Of a stretch of 64,000 nucleotides of DNA, positions 32,228 to 41,085 are shown in pieces. Both the position numbers and the translations under genes were made by a program. Positions within the stretch are counted from its first letter, which is position 1. Each line of letters opens with the position of its first letter. Origin of the DNA: JABILX01 sp041648305 (lineage in GTDB: Bacteria; Patescibacteriota; Gracilibacteria; UBA1369; LOWO2-01-FULL-3). The stretch is taken from contig JBAZPI010000001.1 in NCBI GenBank assembly GCA_041648305.1, positions 86,563 to 150,562 on the forward strand, in the 5' to 3' direction. The notes beneath the pieces were generated by a model, which was not told the DNA's origin, ran no database searches, and was given only the letters and a program-made list of their open reading frames with translations.

Positions 32228-33310
32228 ATGCTCAACAACACAATTTTCATACTTGCGGTCTCAACAATAATTGCAGCCATACCGGCTGCAGTCTGGGCAT
32301 ATCTCTTTTTGAAGGAATCTGCCATTTCAAAATTATACCTCATCATACTTTTCATATTGGGAATGTGTGCGGCCCCGGCTCTTTTGGGGATTCAATACGT
32401 ATGGGAAATTTATCCGACATTCGATCTGGAAATGTTAATTCAAGACAAAATCACACAAATAAGCCTGATGTACGCAGCCACGTTCACATTATTTGGAGCG
32501 ATGGAAGAAATCATAAAACACGTCGCGGTCCGAGTGATAGATAAAAAAACAGTAGCAATCAAGACAATCAACCACGCGTTAAGACTAAGTATCCTGGCCG
32601 GACTCGGGTTCGCATTCGCAGAAAATATTTATTATCTTCAGCAATTATGGGGAGAACTATCGGTAGGGGAAATGGCAGGAGTATTTGTATTTAGATCGGT
32701 ATTCACGATGTGCGCCCACATGATATTCTCAGGAATTTTTGGCTACTACTTCGGTATTTCGAAATTCTCAGTAGACATAACAAAACAGCAACGCGTAGCA
32801 GGGAAGGCAGATTTATCCACGAGGATCCTCTCAAAACTTTTTAATATCCCAATCCCAAAAGCACATAGAGAGAAAATGATTTTGAAAGGACTTTTGATCG
32901 CATTATTTATGCATGCGACATACAACTTCCTTCTGCAATACAACGTAATGATCCCGGTGATATTATTTGTAGTCCTCGGCTACTTATTCTTAAGATATTT
33001 GCTTAAGAGAAAGGCTGGCCACCTGGTTCTTCTCACCGATGTCTCAGTAAAACAGAAGTCAATGTTAGCAAAGAAGGATGAAGAAGTGGTCCTCGAACTT
33101 ATCGGGTTGTGGTTCGACGACAAAAGGTACAAAGATGTTGTTCATGTTTGCGAAAGACTTCTTGAGCGCGACCCGGACAACAATGTCGTAAAACTTTTCA
33201 AAGAAAAAGCCTTGGACAAAATGGAAGATAAAGAAATGTACAAAAAAATATCGGACAAACTTCCGGCAAATGACAAAAGCGTCATAACGAAATATCTGCC
33301 AAAATCTTAA
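32228..33310 (+). CDS. PrsW-family intramembrane protease-like protein
   Basis: 360 residues with about eight membrane helices in the first 265. The family motifs are present: AMEEIIKHVAV (Glu93-Glu94), GFAFAENIYYL, CAHMIFSGIFGYYFG and LFMHATYNFLLQ, giving the Glu/His set thought to bind the metal. In Bacillus subtilis PrsW starts cleavage of the anti-sigma factor RsiW. The cytoplasmic C-terminus (about 275-360) looks like a short TPR-like helical domain. It is the third gene of the partner-switching operon, which suggests a signalling role. Confidence 0.85.
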   Translation: MLNNTIFILAVSTIIAAIPAAVWAYLFLKESAISKLYLIILFILGMCAAPALLGIQYVWEIYPTFDLEMLIQDKITQISLMYAATFTLFGAMEEIIKHVAVRVIDKKTVAIKTINHALRLSILAGLGFAFAENIYYLQQLWGELSVGEMAGVFVFRSVFTMCAHMIFSGIFGYYFGISKFSVDITKQQRVAGKADLSTRILSKLFNIPIPKAHREKMILKGLLIALFMHATYNFLLQYNVMIPVILFVVLGYLFLRYLLKRKAGHLVLLTDVSVKQKSMLAKKDEEVVLELIGLWFDDKRYKDVVHVCERLLERDPDNNVVKLFKEKALDKMEDKEMYKKISDKLPANDKSVITKYLPKS

Positions 33311-33313
33311 ATA

Positions 33314-33342
33314 TTTACTTCCAGTAAGAAAACAAATACACT
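33314..33342 (+). promoter_or_regulatory. promoter of the GT4 gene, leaderless
   Basis: TTTACT (33314-33319), 17 bases, TACACT (33337-33342). Transcription would begin at 33349, the ATG. The AGGAG at 33343-33347 is only one base from the ATG, too close to act as a ribosome binding site. Confidence 0.55.
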
Positions 33343-33348
33343 AGGAGC

Positions 33349-34467
33349 ATGCTAAAAAAAGCAAAAGTTGCTCTCGTTTTCGATTGGATGACAAACATGG
33401 GTGGTGCGGAAAAAGTGAATTTAAAACTGCACCAGATGTTTCCCACCGCTCCAATTTTCACCTCAATATACAACTCGGAAAGAACACAGGGCTTCGAAAA
33501 AGCAGACATAAGAACATCGTTCATCCAAAAACTTCCAAAAGCCAAAGAGAAGCATCAATGGTACCTGAGTTTTATGCCATACGCATATGAGCTTTTCGAT
33601 TTAAGTTCATACGACATCGTAATTTCAAGCTCACACTCTTGCGCGAAAGGAGTCATAACGAAACCTGAAACTCTGCACATCTGTTATTGTCACACACCCA
33701 TGCGATACGTATGGGATGATTGGCACTCATATATCAAGGAATACAAAATGAATTCTCTCATAAAATACTTTGCAAAGCACCGCCTCCACAAACTGAGAAT
33801 TTGGGACAGGTTGTCGGCCGACAGAGTGGATTATTTTGTCGCAAACTCGAAAACAACACAGTCGAGAATTGAAAAATATTATAGACGACCCTCAACAGTT
33901 ATAAACCCGATGATCGATATAAATAAATATGACATATCGGACAAAACAAAAGGATATTTCTTAGCAGTGGGTCGCCTGATCCCTTACAAGAAATTCGACC
34001 TCGTCGTAGAAACTTTCAATAATTTGGGACTTCCTCTCAAAATTGTGGGAACAGGGATAATGGAAGAAAGTTTAAGAAAAATAGCACACCCAAACATCGA
34101 ATTTTTAGGATATGTACCGGACGAAGAATTAAGAGTACTCTACAGCGAATGCGAAGCGTTAGTGTTCCCTCAACTGGAAGACTTCGGAATCATCCCATTG
34201 GAAGCAATGGCGAGCGGCAGACCGGTTATCGCGTACAAAAAAGGAGGAGCATTAGAGACTGTCGTAGAAGGCGAAACGGGAATATTTTTCACAAAACAGG
34301 ACGAGATCCACCTTAAATCCGCAATAGAGAAATATCTTAAAGAAAAAAATAAATTCGACCCGGCAAAAATCAGGGAACACGCACTTAAATTTGACGAAGA
34401 AAACTTCGAAAGAACCTTCTCTAAATACCTTCAGACGAAGTGGGATAACTGGAAAGAAAACCTCTAA
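33349..34467 (+). CDS. GT4-family glycosyltransferase
   Basis: 372 residues, GT-B fold. The N-terminal half has FDWMTNMGGAEKVNLKL and CYCHTPMRYVWDDWH. The C-terminal half has the nucleotide-sugar site: FLAVGRLIPYKKFDLVVE, ALVFPQLEDFGIIPLEAMASGRPVIAY (read as EDFGIIPLEAMASGRPVI), with the EX7E Glu pair. Retaining transfer of a sugar to an envelope glycan or lipid is likely; donor and acceptor cannot be told. Encoded as a single-gene unit facing the VirB2-like gene. Confidence 0.9.
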   Translation: MLKKAKVALVFDWMTNMGGAEKVNLKLHQMFPTAPIFTSIYNSERTQGFEKADIRTSFIQKLPKAKEKHQWYLSFMPYAYELFDLSSYDIVISSSHSCAKGVITKPETLHICYCHTPMRYVWDDWHSYIKEYKMNSLIKYFAKHRLHKLRIWDRLSADRVDYFVANSKTTQSRIEKYYRRPSTVINPMIDINKYDISDKTKGYFLAVGRLIPYKKFDLVVETFNNLGLPLKIVGTGIMEESLRKIAHPNIEFLGYVPDEELRVLYSECEALVFPQLEDFGIIPLEAMASGRPVIAYKKGGALETVVEGETGIFFTKQDEIHLKSAIEKYLKEKNKFDPAKIREHALKFDEENFERTFSKYLQTKWDNWKENL

Positions 34468-34472
34468 GGAAC

Positions 34473-35378
34473 CTACCTCGTCGCAATCGAAATAACGACA
34501 TTCACTATCGTCCAGGCCAAGATAGCGATTATAAATCCGACTATTCCATAAATGATCGCTCTCTTTCCTTTGTCCTTGTCATCAGCAAACGACCCAAAAA
34601 GATAAAAATACCCGCCGATAATAATCGCTCCAACCGCAACCAAACCGGCAAGACTCAAAGCAAATTGGATGAAGTATTTGATATAAAACGGGATCATCCA
34701 CAAATGAATGCGCCCGGTCTTGATAGCGCAACCAAGAACATCCAACGGAGAAACTTTATTCGTAGGAACCTCCCCCTCATACTCCCCTTGGGCGCCAAAA
34801 TCTATATCTCCTCCACCTATAAGTAAAATATCCTTGAGAATCCCCGGGTGTGAAGCCTCGTACAAAAACAATAGTTCACAGTCGGTCTCTATAAATTTCG
34901 TCGTTGGCAACACGGTGGATGGAGTCACATTCGGGTCATAACAACTTTGAATTGTAGGATCGAACACTTCCGGAGCGGAACAGGCCTTGCAGGAATTGGA
35001 TTCCGCGTCATATTCCTGCCCATTCTTCGCACAGTAGACTTTCCCGGAAACACAACTATTCGCGTCCGAATCGTAAAACGAATTTTTTAAATAAGTACAT
35101 TTTTCCTCAGCAGTCACACAGCTCTTATTCTTAATCTCAGGAGCATACTCCTCTCCTTGCTCTGCACAATATTCCGCCCAAGAAGTACACTCCCCGTCAC
35201 CGGAAGAGAAATAATATTGAGGACAACTAGAAGGAGACATGTCACACTCATCTCCGACAATATTTCCACCTGCCTTCGCGCAATCGATAGCCCATTGCGG
35301 AGTCTCAGCAAAAGCAACCCCAGGAAACCCCAAAGCGCAAAACAAACCCAACAACAAACCTGAAATAATCCTTTTCAT
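34473..35378 (-). CDS. secreted Cys-rich protein with VirB2/TrbC-like C-terminal pair of helices
   Basis: 301 residues. Signal peptide at 1-24 (GLLLGLFCALGFPGVAFA), then a domain of about 120 residues with 14 or more Cys, likely disulfide-bonded (YCAEQGEEYAPE and YCAKNGQEYDAE look like repeats). The C-terminal 80 residues have two membrane helices separated by SFADDKDKGKRAIIYGIVG, the pattern of VirB2/TrbC pilins and of VirB2-like proteins common in these bacteria. With the coupling ATPase at 1510 it hints at a type IV secretion-like machine, though no VirB4 or VirB6 is in the window. Confidence 0.7.
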   Translation of the reverse strand: MKRIISGLLLGLFCALGFPGVAFAETPQWAIDCAKAGGNIVGDECDMSPSSCPQYYFSSGDGECTSWAEYCAEQGEEYAPEIKNKSCVTAEEKCTYLKNSFYDSDANSCVSGKVYCAKNGQEYDAESNSCKACSAPEVFDPTIQSCYDPNVTPSTVLPTTKFIETDCELLFLYEASHPGILKDILLIGGGDIDFGAQGEYEGEVPTNKVSPLDVLGCAIKTGRIHLWMIPFYIKYFIQFALSLAGLVAVGAIIIGGYFYLFGSFADDKDKGKRAIIYGIVGFIIAILAWTIVNVVISIATR

Positions 35379-35402
35379 GCCTGAATTCTACCACACATAA
35401 AC

Positions 35403-35431
35403 TTGCAAAAAAATACTTTTTAGATTATTAA
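35403..35431 (+). promoter_or_regulatory. promoter of der
   Basis: TTGCAA (35403-35408), 17 bases, TATTAA (35426-35431). Transcription would start about six bases before the ATG. Confidence 0.5.
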
Positions 35432-35443
35432 TACCCTCTGCTT

Positions 35444-36769
35444 ATGAAAACCGACGCAACCATTGCCATTATCGGCAAACCAAATGTAGGAAAATCAACC
35501 CTCTTCAATAGGATAATAGGTAGACGCCTTGCCGTTATTGCGAAAGAAGCCGGTACCACGCGGGACAGAATTCAACAGGATTTTGACCTTGATGAATATA
35601 AAATATGTCTGATCGACACGGGGGGACTCCAAACCGGTAAGAAAAAAGCCATAGAAGCGGATGTTGAAAAACAAGCCAAGATTGGCATAGAAAAAGCTGA
35701 CATAATCCTCTTTGTAACAAACGCATTACAAAACCTGACAACAGATGATTTCGCGGTAGCAAACGCCTTAAGAAAAGCAAAAAAACAAGTAATTTTGGTC
35801 GCAAACAAATGCGACAGCCAAAAAGCAATAGAAGAAAATATCTATAACATATATGAACTGGGATTTGGTGAACCCGTTCAAGTTTCAGCGATCCACAAAT
35901 CAGGCATGGACACGCTCTACGAAGAAATAAAAGGGAAATTAAAAGGGCTAAAAATAAAACTGATTCACAAAGACGAAGAAAAAAAACACATAAAAATATC
36001 AATACTGGGACGTCCAAATGTAGGAAAATCTTCTCTATTAAACAGTTTGATAGGGGAGGAAAGGGTTATAGTCTCCGAAATACCCGGCACAACACGCGAC
36101 GCAACAGACAGCGAACTTAAATATAAGGGTCAATATTTCACATTAATAGACACAGCAGGAATTCGCCGCAGAGGAAGAATAGAACAAGGGATTGAGAAAT
36201 TCAGCATACTAAGATGCAAAGAAGTAATAGAAAGATCGGATATTTCAATAATCGTACTGGACGCAACTGATCCAGCCACCTCTCAAGATCTACACATCAT
36301 CGAATTTGCTCTAAAAGAAAAAAACGGAATTATCTTGGCAGTAAACAAATCCGATTTAATAAAAGGCGAGAAAAAAGATTCAATACTATGGAAACTAAGA
36401 TACAAATGCGACTTCTTACCCTGGGTTCCGGTAGTCTTTATTTCCGCAAAAAACAAAAAAAATATCTTCCAACTCTTAGATATAGCGATCGAAATAGACA
36501 AAACCCGAGAAATCCAAATATCCACACCAAAATTAAATTCTTTCCTCCAAAAAATCGCCTTAAAACAGGTTCCGTCATCAACCGGACAATTCAAATCAAA
36601 ACTTCTCTACGGGAGTCAAACCGGCGTAAACCCTCCGAAATTCATGCTTTTTTTCAAAAACGCAAAACACCTGCATTTTTCATATAGAAGGTATATCGAA
36701 AACGAAATGCGAAAAGAATTTGAATTTGGTGGCACCCCGATCAGTTTAGTTTTTAGGGAGAGTCCTTAG
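35444..36769 (+). CDS. der: ribosome biogenesis GTPase Der (EngA)
   Basis: 441 residues with two tandem G domains and a KH-like C-terminus. First G1 GKPNVGKS (11-18), G3 DTGG, G4 NKCD. Second G1 GRPNVGKS (189-196), G3 DTAGI, G4 NKSD. Needed for 50S subunit maturation. The KH-like domain has QTGVNPPKFMLFF and YRRYIENEMRKEFEFGGTPI (shown in parts). Ends overlap the convergent nucleotidyltransferase-like gene by 24 bases. Confidence 0.96.
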   Translation: MKTDATIAIIGKPNVGKSTLFNRIIGRRLAVIAKEAGTTRDRIQQDFDLDEYKICLIDTGGLQTGKKKAIEADVEKQAKIGIEKADIILFVTNALQNLTTDDFAVANALRKAKKQVILVANKCDSQKAIEENIYNIYELGFGEPVQVSAIHKSGMDTLYEEIKGKLKGLKIKLIHKDEEKKHIKISILGRPNVGKSSLLNSLIGEERVIVSEIPGTTRDATDSELKYKGQYFTLIDTAGIRRRGRIEQGIEKFSILRCKEVIERSDISIIVLDATDPATSQDLHIIEFALKEKNGIILAVNKSDLIKGEKKDSILWKLRYKCDFLPWVPVVFISAKNKKNIFQLLDIAIEIDKTREIQISTPKLNSFLQKIALKQVPSSTGQFKSKLLYGSQTGVNPPKFMLFFKNAKHLHFSYRRYIENEMRKEFEFGGTPISLVFRESP

Positions 36770-37447
36770 AAATGCGACAAAGTCGCCGTTTCCGGATTTT
36801 AAATATAATTCTCTGAAAGCCACCCTCCTGTCGTTCTCGTGGAGTTTTACCATATCATTCAAAAGGATAGAACCTTTTCTCTTTCTTAGCCTTCTGAAAG
36901 CCAACGATCTAAAAATCGCTTCAAATAAATTTCCAACAGGACCAAACATTAAAATTTCAAAAAACTTCCTCACTAAATACAAAAGAAAGAAATCTTTTTT
37001 AACTTTGCTTCTATCAAACGCAAAACTTCCCTTCTTTATAATTGGCAAAATCCATTTATTTTTGGCCTCAATTCTGGACCCAATACCCCGATCAATAACA
37101 GGAACAAGGTGATAAATCCAGTTAGCAAAATAAATATCGTTTTTGACCGCGACTCTGGAAAATCCAACCGCCCCTTCATCAACCATAAAACTTAAGCAAA
37201 ATCTGCCAGCAATTTTCTCTCCATATGTTCGCACGCCAAAAAAACGCGTCAAAAAATTGGCAAAAGCCCAAGCTACATAAAGTCTTCTTTTTTTCGCGAC
37301 AACAAAGATATCAACATCACTTTTGTCCGTAACAACCCCAAATGCCAGATTATTGCAAACTGCCGCAAACCTGATAAATGGAACTATTCGGAAAAGCCAC
37401 CCATACCTTCCAACCCGTTTCCACAATTTTTCTTCGATTTTATCCAT
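36746..37447 (-). CDS. nucleotidyltransferase-fold-like protein
   Basis: 233 residues from the ATG at 37447. The segment NNLAFGVVTDKSDVDIFVVAKKRR resembles the GS-x-SDxD catalytic loop of polymerase-beta-type nucleotidyltransferases: G then SDVDIFVV with two Asp. A basic, helical C-terminal part has possible membrane-leaning segments (FFEILMFGPVGNLFEAIF). The longer frame to 37552 runs across the uvrC start and is rejected. Substrate unknown. Its start is only 25 bases from that of uvrC on the other strand. Confidence 0.55.
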   Translation of the reverse strand: MDKIEEKLWKRVGRYGWLFRIVPFIRFAAVCNNLAFGVVTDKSDVDIFVVAKKRRLYVAWAFANFLTRFFGVRTYGEKIAGRFCLSFMVDEGAVGFSRVAVKNDIYFANWIYHLVPVIDRGIGSRIEAKNKWILPIIKKGSFAFDRSKVKKDFFLLYLVRKFFEILMFGPVGNLFEAIFRSLAFRRLRKRKGSILLNDMVKLHENDRRVAFRELYLKSGNGDFVAFLRTLPKN

Positions 37448-37462
37448 CAAATTAAATATACT
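37433..37462 (+). promoter_or_regulatory. possible uvrC promoter
   Basis: TTCGAT (37433-37438), 18 bases, TATACT (37457-37462), ten bases before the uvrC ATG. The -35 lies inside the start of the divergent gene. Confidence 0.4.
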
Positions 37463-37472
37463 ACAGACAACA

Positions 37473-39665
37473 ATGGAAAATCCAAAAATAAAAATCGGCC
37501 AGACCCTCAAGAAAATTCTCAAAACCCTACCAAGCAAACCGGGTGTGTACAAAATGATAGACGAAGAAGGGAAAGTTATTTACGTTGGGAAAGCCAAAGA
37601 TCTAAAAAAGCGCGTGAGCCATTACTTTCAAAAAAGCAAAACAGCAACAGTCAGAACTCAAAAACTTATTGAGAACATAGCCGACATAAAATATACGGTC
37701 GTAGACAGCGAACTGGAAGCTCTCATCCTCGAATTAAACCTGATCAAAGAACTCCATCCTAAATACAACGTTCTACTCAAAGACGATAAAAATTACGTCT
37801 ACATCAAAATCACAGACTACGAAGACTTTCCGCGCATCCAAATAGTTCGCAAAATCGACGACAAAAAAGCAACCTACTACGGACCAAAAACAGCGAAACA
37901 CAAAGTGGAAAAAACCTTCAAAACACTCAAGAAAGTTTTTCCTTTCAGACATTGCACGCTAGATATAAAAGCCATTGGCGCAAACAAAACTCTAGTCACG
38001 CACAAAACAATAAAATATCCATGTCTCGACCACTACATAAAGCGCTGCTGCGCTCCCTGCATCCCTAACTGCACAAAAGAAGAATATGCGGAAATAATCA
38101 GGAACGTAAAACGATTCCTCGAAGGCCATCACGAGGAAATTATAAAAAGTCTCAAGGTCAAAATGGCGAATTTGGCACAGAATCGAAAGTTCGAAGAAGC
38201 CGCAAAATTGCGCGACAGAATAAAAAGCATCGAAGAAATACTGGAAAGACAAAAAATCTCTGATCCAAACAGAAAAGATACAGATGTTTTCAATTACACG
38301 ATTGCGAACAACAAAGCGTTTTTCAATCTATTCCAAATAAGGGATGGGAAGCTTATTAATCAAGAAAATTTCATCCTGCAAGCCCAGTCCATTCAGGAAG
38401 AAGATGACGACGACGAAGCTAAACAAGAACTTCTGGAATCATTCCTCTCACAGTATTACGAAAAAACAACAAACATTCCCAAAGAAATTCTGCTCCCGCA
38501 CGATCCGGCGAACAAGAACGATCTAGAAAAATTCATCTCTAAAGAAAAAGGCACAAAAGTTGAAATAACAACCCCCAAAAAAGGAGAAAAAAGTCACTTG
38601 CTTGAATTGAGTTACAAAAATGCAAAAGTTTTTGCAGAGAGAAACCGTACGAATTGGGAAGAGGAAGGAGACCACACAAAAAACTTACTAGAAGAATTAA
38701 AATCACAATTCAATCTCAAGAAACCGCCAAAACGTATCGAATGTTACGACATCTCGCACCTTGCAGGAACAGACACAACGGGCTCAATGATCGTTTTTAT
38801 AAATGGAGTACAACGTCCGCAAGACTATAGAAAATTCCGCATTCTCACAGTCGTAGACAAACCCGATGACTATAAATCACTCGAAGAACTACTAACTCGT
38901 CGCTTAGCTCATTTGAAAGACGAATCCAGTGAATACAATATAAAAAAAGCCGTAAAAAAGGACGAAAAAACAATTGAAGAAATTATCGAAAAAGAAAAAA
39001 TGCTCATCGACTGCCGAGACATCAATTACAAAACTTTTTTCACAGCCAAAAAAGACGGGAAAATCTATGGATTTGTACGCGAAAAGATAATAGGGGAATC
39101 ACACAAAATCTCATCCCTCTGGATTTCAAAAAAAGCTCGCGGCCAACACCTCGGCCACAAATTATTAAAAGCTTTAATAAAAGCATCAAAAGCAAAACGA
39201 TTTTATTTGAATTGCCAGAAAACATTGAAAGATTATTACGAATCAATCGGATTCATGGAAATCAAAAAACTGCCGAAAGAACTAGAAGCAGACCAAGAAT
39301 ATTGGAACAAACTAGACTGCGTATGTAGTCACGAAAAAGGCATCTGGTTTGCATACGACAACACGAAAAAACAGGACAAATCATTCGACTCAATGCCAGA
39401 CTTAATAATTATAGATGGCGGCAAAGGCCAATTATCCACCGCAGAAAAAGTTTTAAAAAGCTTCAAACTCACTCTTCCAGTAATATCCATAGCAAAAGAG
39501 CGGGAGGAAATCTTCATTCCAGGACAGAAACCGGGACAGAAAGACTCTCTTCACCTCGATCGAACAAACCAAATTCTAAGGTTAATCCAGCGCGCACGCG
39601 ACGAAGCCCATAGATTCGCGATCTCATACAACAAACACCTTCGACGAAAGCGATTAAACAAATAA
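37473..39665 (+). CDS. uvrC: excinuclease subunit UvrC with inserted GNAT domain
   Basis: 730 residues from ATG 37473; usual UvrC length is about 600. GIY-YIG nuclease at 20-95 (GVYKM, KVIYVGKAKDLKKRVSHYF), Cys cluster at about 184-200, UVR motif at 231-255 (LAQNRKFEEAAKLRDRI). The RNase H-like nuclease begins at 420 (RIECYDISHLAGTDTTGSMI) and resumes at 641 (MPDLIIIDGGKGQL). Between its two halves, residues about 488-605 read as a GNAT acetyltransferase (SSLWISKKARGQHLGHKLLKAL, YYESIGFMEI). The C-terminal helix-hairpin-helix pair, needed for 5' incision in E. coli, is missing: the protein stops at RFAISYNKHLRRKRLNK. The longer frame from 37323 is rejected because it lacks conserved residues. 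Confidence 0.92.
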   Translation: MENPKIKIGQTLKKILKTLPSKPGVYKMIDEEGKVIYVGKAKDLKKRVSHYFQKSKTATVRTQKLIENIADIKYTVVDSELEALILELNLIKELHPKYNVLLKDDKNYVYIKITDYEDFPRIQIVRKIDDKKATYYGPKTAKHKVEKTFKTLKKVFPFRHCTLDIKAIGANKTLVTHKTIKYPCLDHYIKRCCAPCIPNCTKEEYAEIIRNVKRFLEGHHEEIIKSLKVKMANLAQNRKFEEAAKLRDRIKSIEEILERQKISDPNRKDTDVFNYTIANNKAFFNLFQIRDGKLINQENFILQAQSIQEEDDDDEAKQELLESFLSQYYEKTTNIPKEILLPHDPANKNDLEKFISKEKGTKVEITTPKKGEKSHLLELSYKNAKVFAERNRTNWEEEGDHTKNLLEELKSQFNLKKPPKRIECYDISHLAGTDTTGSMIVFINGVQRPQDYRKFRILTVVDKPDDYKSLEELLTRRLAHLKDESSEYNIKKAVKKDEKTIEEIIEKEKMLIDCRDINYKTFFTAKKDGKIYGFVREKIIGESHKISSLWISKKARGQHLGHKLLKALIKASKAKRFYLNCQKTLKDYYESIGFMEIKKLPKELEADQEYWNKLDCVCSHEKGIWFAYDNTKKQDKSFDSMPDLIIIDGGKGQLSTAEKVLKSFKLTLPVISIAKEREEIFIPGQKPGQKDSLHLDRTNQILRLIQRARDEAHRFAISYNKHLRRKRLNK

Positions 39666-40829
39666 TCCTTCAAAAGCGTCGTTAACAATCTTATCAACTC
39701 CAAGAAATTCTTCCGCTTTTTCCACCTCCCCAAACTTCGCCGAAACCTCAGGATTTGAAGGCATAAAAAGCGAACACGTATCTGTACAAGGAAGTCTTGA
39801 AATGTCATGAGTTCCTACTTTTTGCGATTCATTGATAATTTCAACCTTATCCATCCCAATCAAAGGTCGAAAAACAGGCAAATGCGTAGCCTCATCAATC
39901 ACAGCGATGTTATTAAGGGTCTGCGACGCAACTTGCCCCAAACTCTCACCGGTCACCAAAGCTTTTAATTTTTTATATCTTGCGATTTTTTCGGCAATTT
40001 TAAACATCAACCTCCTATAAATCACAACCCGAAGCTTCGCTGGAACATCCATATTTATCGAAATTTTCTTCTGGATCTCGCCAAACGGAACGACATAGAG
40101 CTTCGCCCCGCCTTGATATTCGCCCAAAATCTCAACAATCTTCTTCACTTGCTCAACTTCCTCCCGCCTCGTATATGGCTGGCCCGAAAAATGCACAAAC
40201 TCCACCTTCGCTCCACGCCTTATCATCCTGTACGCAGCAACAGGCGAATCAAATCCCGACGAAATCAAGCTCAAAACTTTACCGCCAGTCCCAACGGGAA
40301 GTCCACCCAATCCCTTAAACTTCCCAAAACCGATATAAGCCATGTCACCGAAACATTCTATAGTAACAAGCAAATCCGGATCAGTCATTTTCGCTTTTAG
40401 CCCAATGTCACTCTCAAACAAAACCTCCCCGAAATCCCGCTCAGCTTCCAATCGCGAAAAAGGTAAATCATTTTGAGACTTTTTCACGCGCACACAGAAA
40501 GTTTTCCACCCCTTATCCGCAATCTCATCTCTGGGCAGATACTTCATCAACGCCTCCGAAATTTTGTCGAAATCCAAATCAACACGATAAGTTATCGAAA
40601 AATATTCAATCCCAGAAACATGCCGCATGGCATGTTTCACTTTTTCCTCGTCGAAGTCTGCAGGAAGCTTCACAACAAAACGGCCGAGAACATATTGGAT
40701 CTGAGATTTAATGCCAATTCCGCGCACAGCAGCCATGACATTCCTCCTTAAAACATCTTCAAAAAAACCCTTGTTCTTGCCCTTCAAACCAAGCTCTCCG
40801 TAATGTATGATCAGATGTTTTTCCATCAA
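39654..40829 (-). CDS. thiI: tRNA 4-thiouridine sulfurtransferase
   Basis: 391 residues. N-terminal ferredoxin-like and THUMP domains (HYGELGLKGKNKGFFEDVL, DFGEVLFESDIGLKAKMTDPDLLV in parts), then the PP-loop ATP pyrophosphatase with SLISSGFDSPVAAYRM. It makes s4U at position 8 of tRNA. The C-terminal rhodanese domain of the E. coli enzyme is absent, as in many bacteria. The 3' end overlaps uvrC by 12 bases. M1 (40829) or M2 (40826) may be the start. Confidence 0.94.
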   Translation of the reverse strand: MMEKHLIIHYGELGLKGKNKGFFEDVLRRNVMAAVRGIGIKSQIQYVLGRFVVKLPADFDEEKVKHAMRHVSGIEYFSITYRVDLDFDKISEALMKYLPRDEIADKGWKTFCVRVKKSQNDLPFSRLEAERDFGEVLFESDIGLKAKMTDPDLLVTIECFGDMAYIGFGKFKGLGGLPVGTGGKVLSLISSGFDSPVAAYRMIRRGAKVEFVHFSGQPYTRREEVEQVKKIVEILGEYQGGAKLYVVPFGEIQKKISINMDVPAKLRVVIYRRLMFKIAEKIARYKKLKALVTGESLGQVASQTLNNIAVIDEATHLPVFRPLIGMDKVEIINESQKVGTHDISRLPCTDTCSLFMPSNPEVSAKFGEVEKAEEFLGVDKIVNDAFEGLFV

Positions 40830-40835
40830 AAAAAA

Positions 40836-41054
40836 TCAAGCAAGCTCCTTTATATCACTATCAGGCAAATAAAGCAGCATAAGCCCTATCCCGATACAAA
40901 TAATATTACTCACAAAGGGATAATCAGGCAGCAAATAATCATCGAGCAAATTCCAAATACCCCTCCAAATAAATATAACCGCAAGCGCAATAACAAGAGT
41001 TCGGAAAAAAGCTGCATTTGGACTTAAAGACAAGCCGTATTTCGATTTTCTCAT
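40836..41054 (-). CDS. small two-TM membrane protein, 72 aa
   Basis: Two hydrophobic segments (about 17-35 and 46-62) and a short C-terminal acidic tail. No family recognised. It lies six bases upstream of thiI on the same strand and downstream of tRNA-Leu, so it is probably cotranscribed with thiI. Confidence 0.55.
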   Translation of the reverse strand: MRKSKYGLSLSPNAAFFRTLVIALAVIFIWRGIWNLLDDYLLPDYPFVSNIICIGIGLMLLYLPDSDIKELA

Positions 41055-41085
41055 AGGATTTTTTTGTTAATCTAATACCGAGAAT

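Noticed and set aside
33343..33347. AGGAG as a ribosome binding site for the GT4 gene
   Set aside because: Only one base separates it from the ATG; the promoter position suggests a leaderless mRNA.
37323..37472. N-terminal extension of uvrC
   Set aside because: The 50 extra residues are not UvrC-like and overlap the divergent gene; the GIY-YIG domain begins just after ATG 37473.
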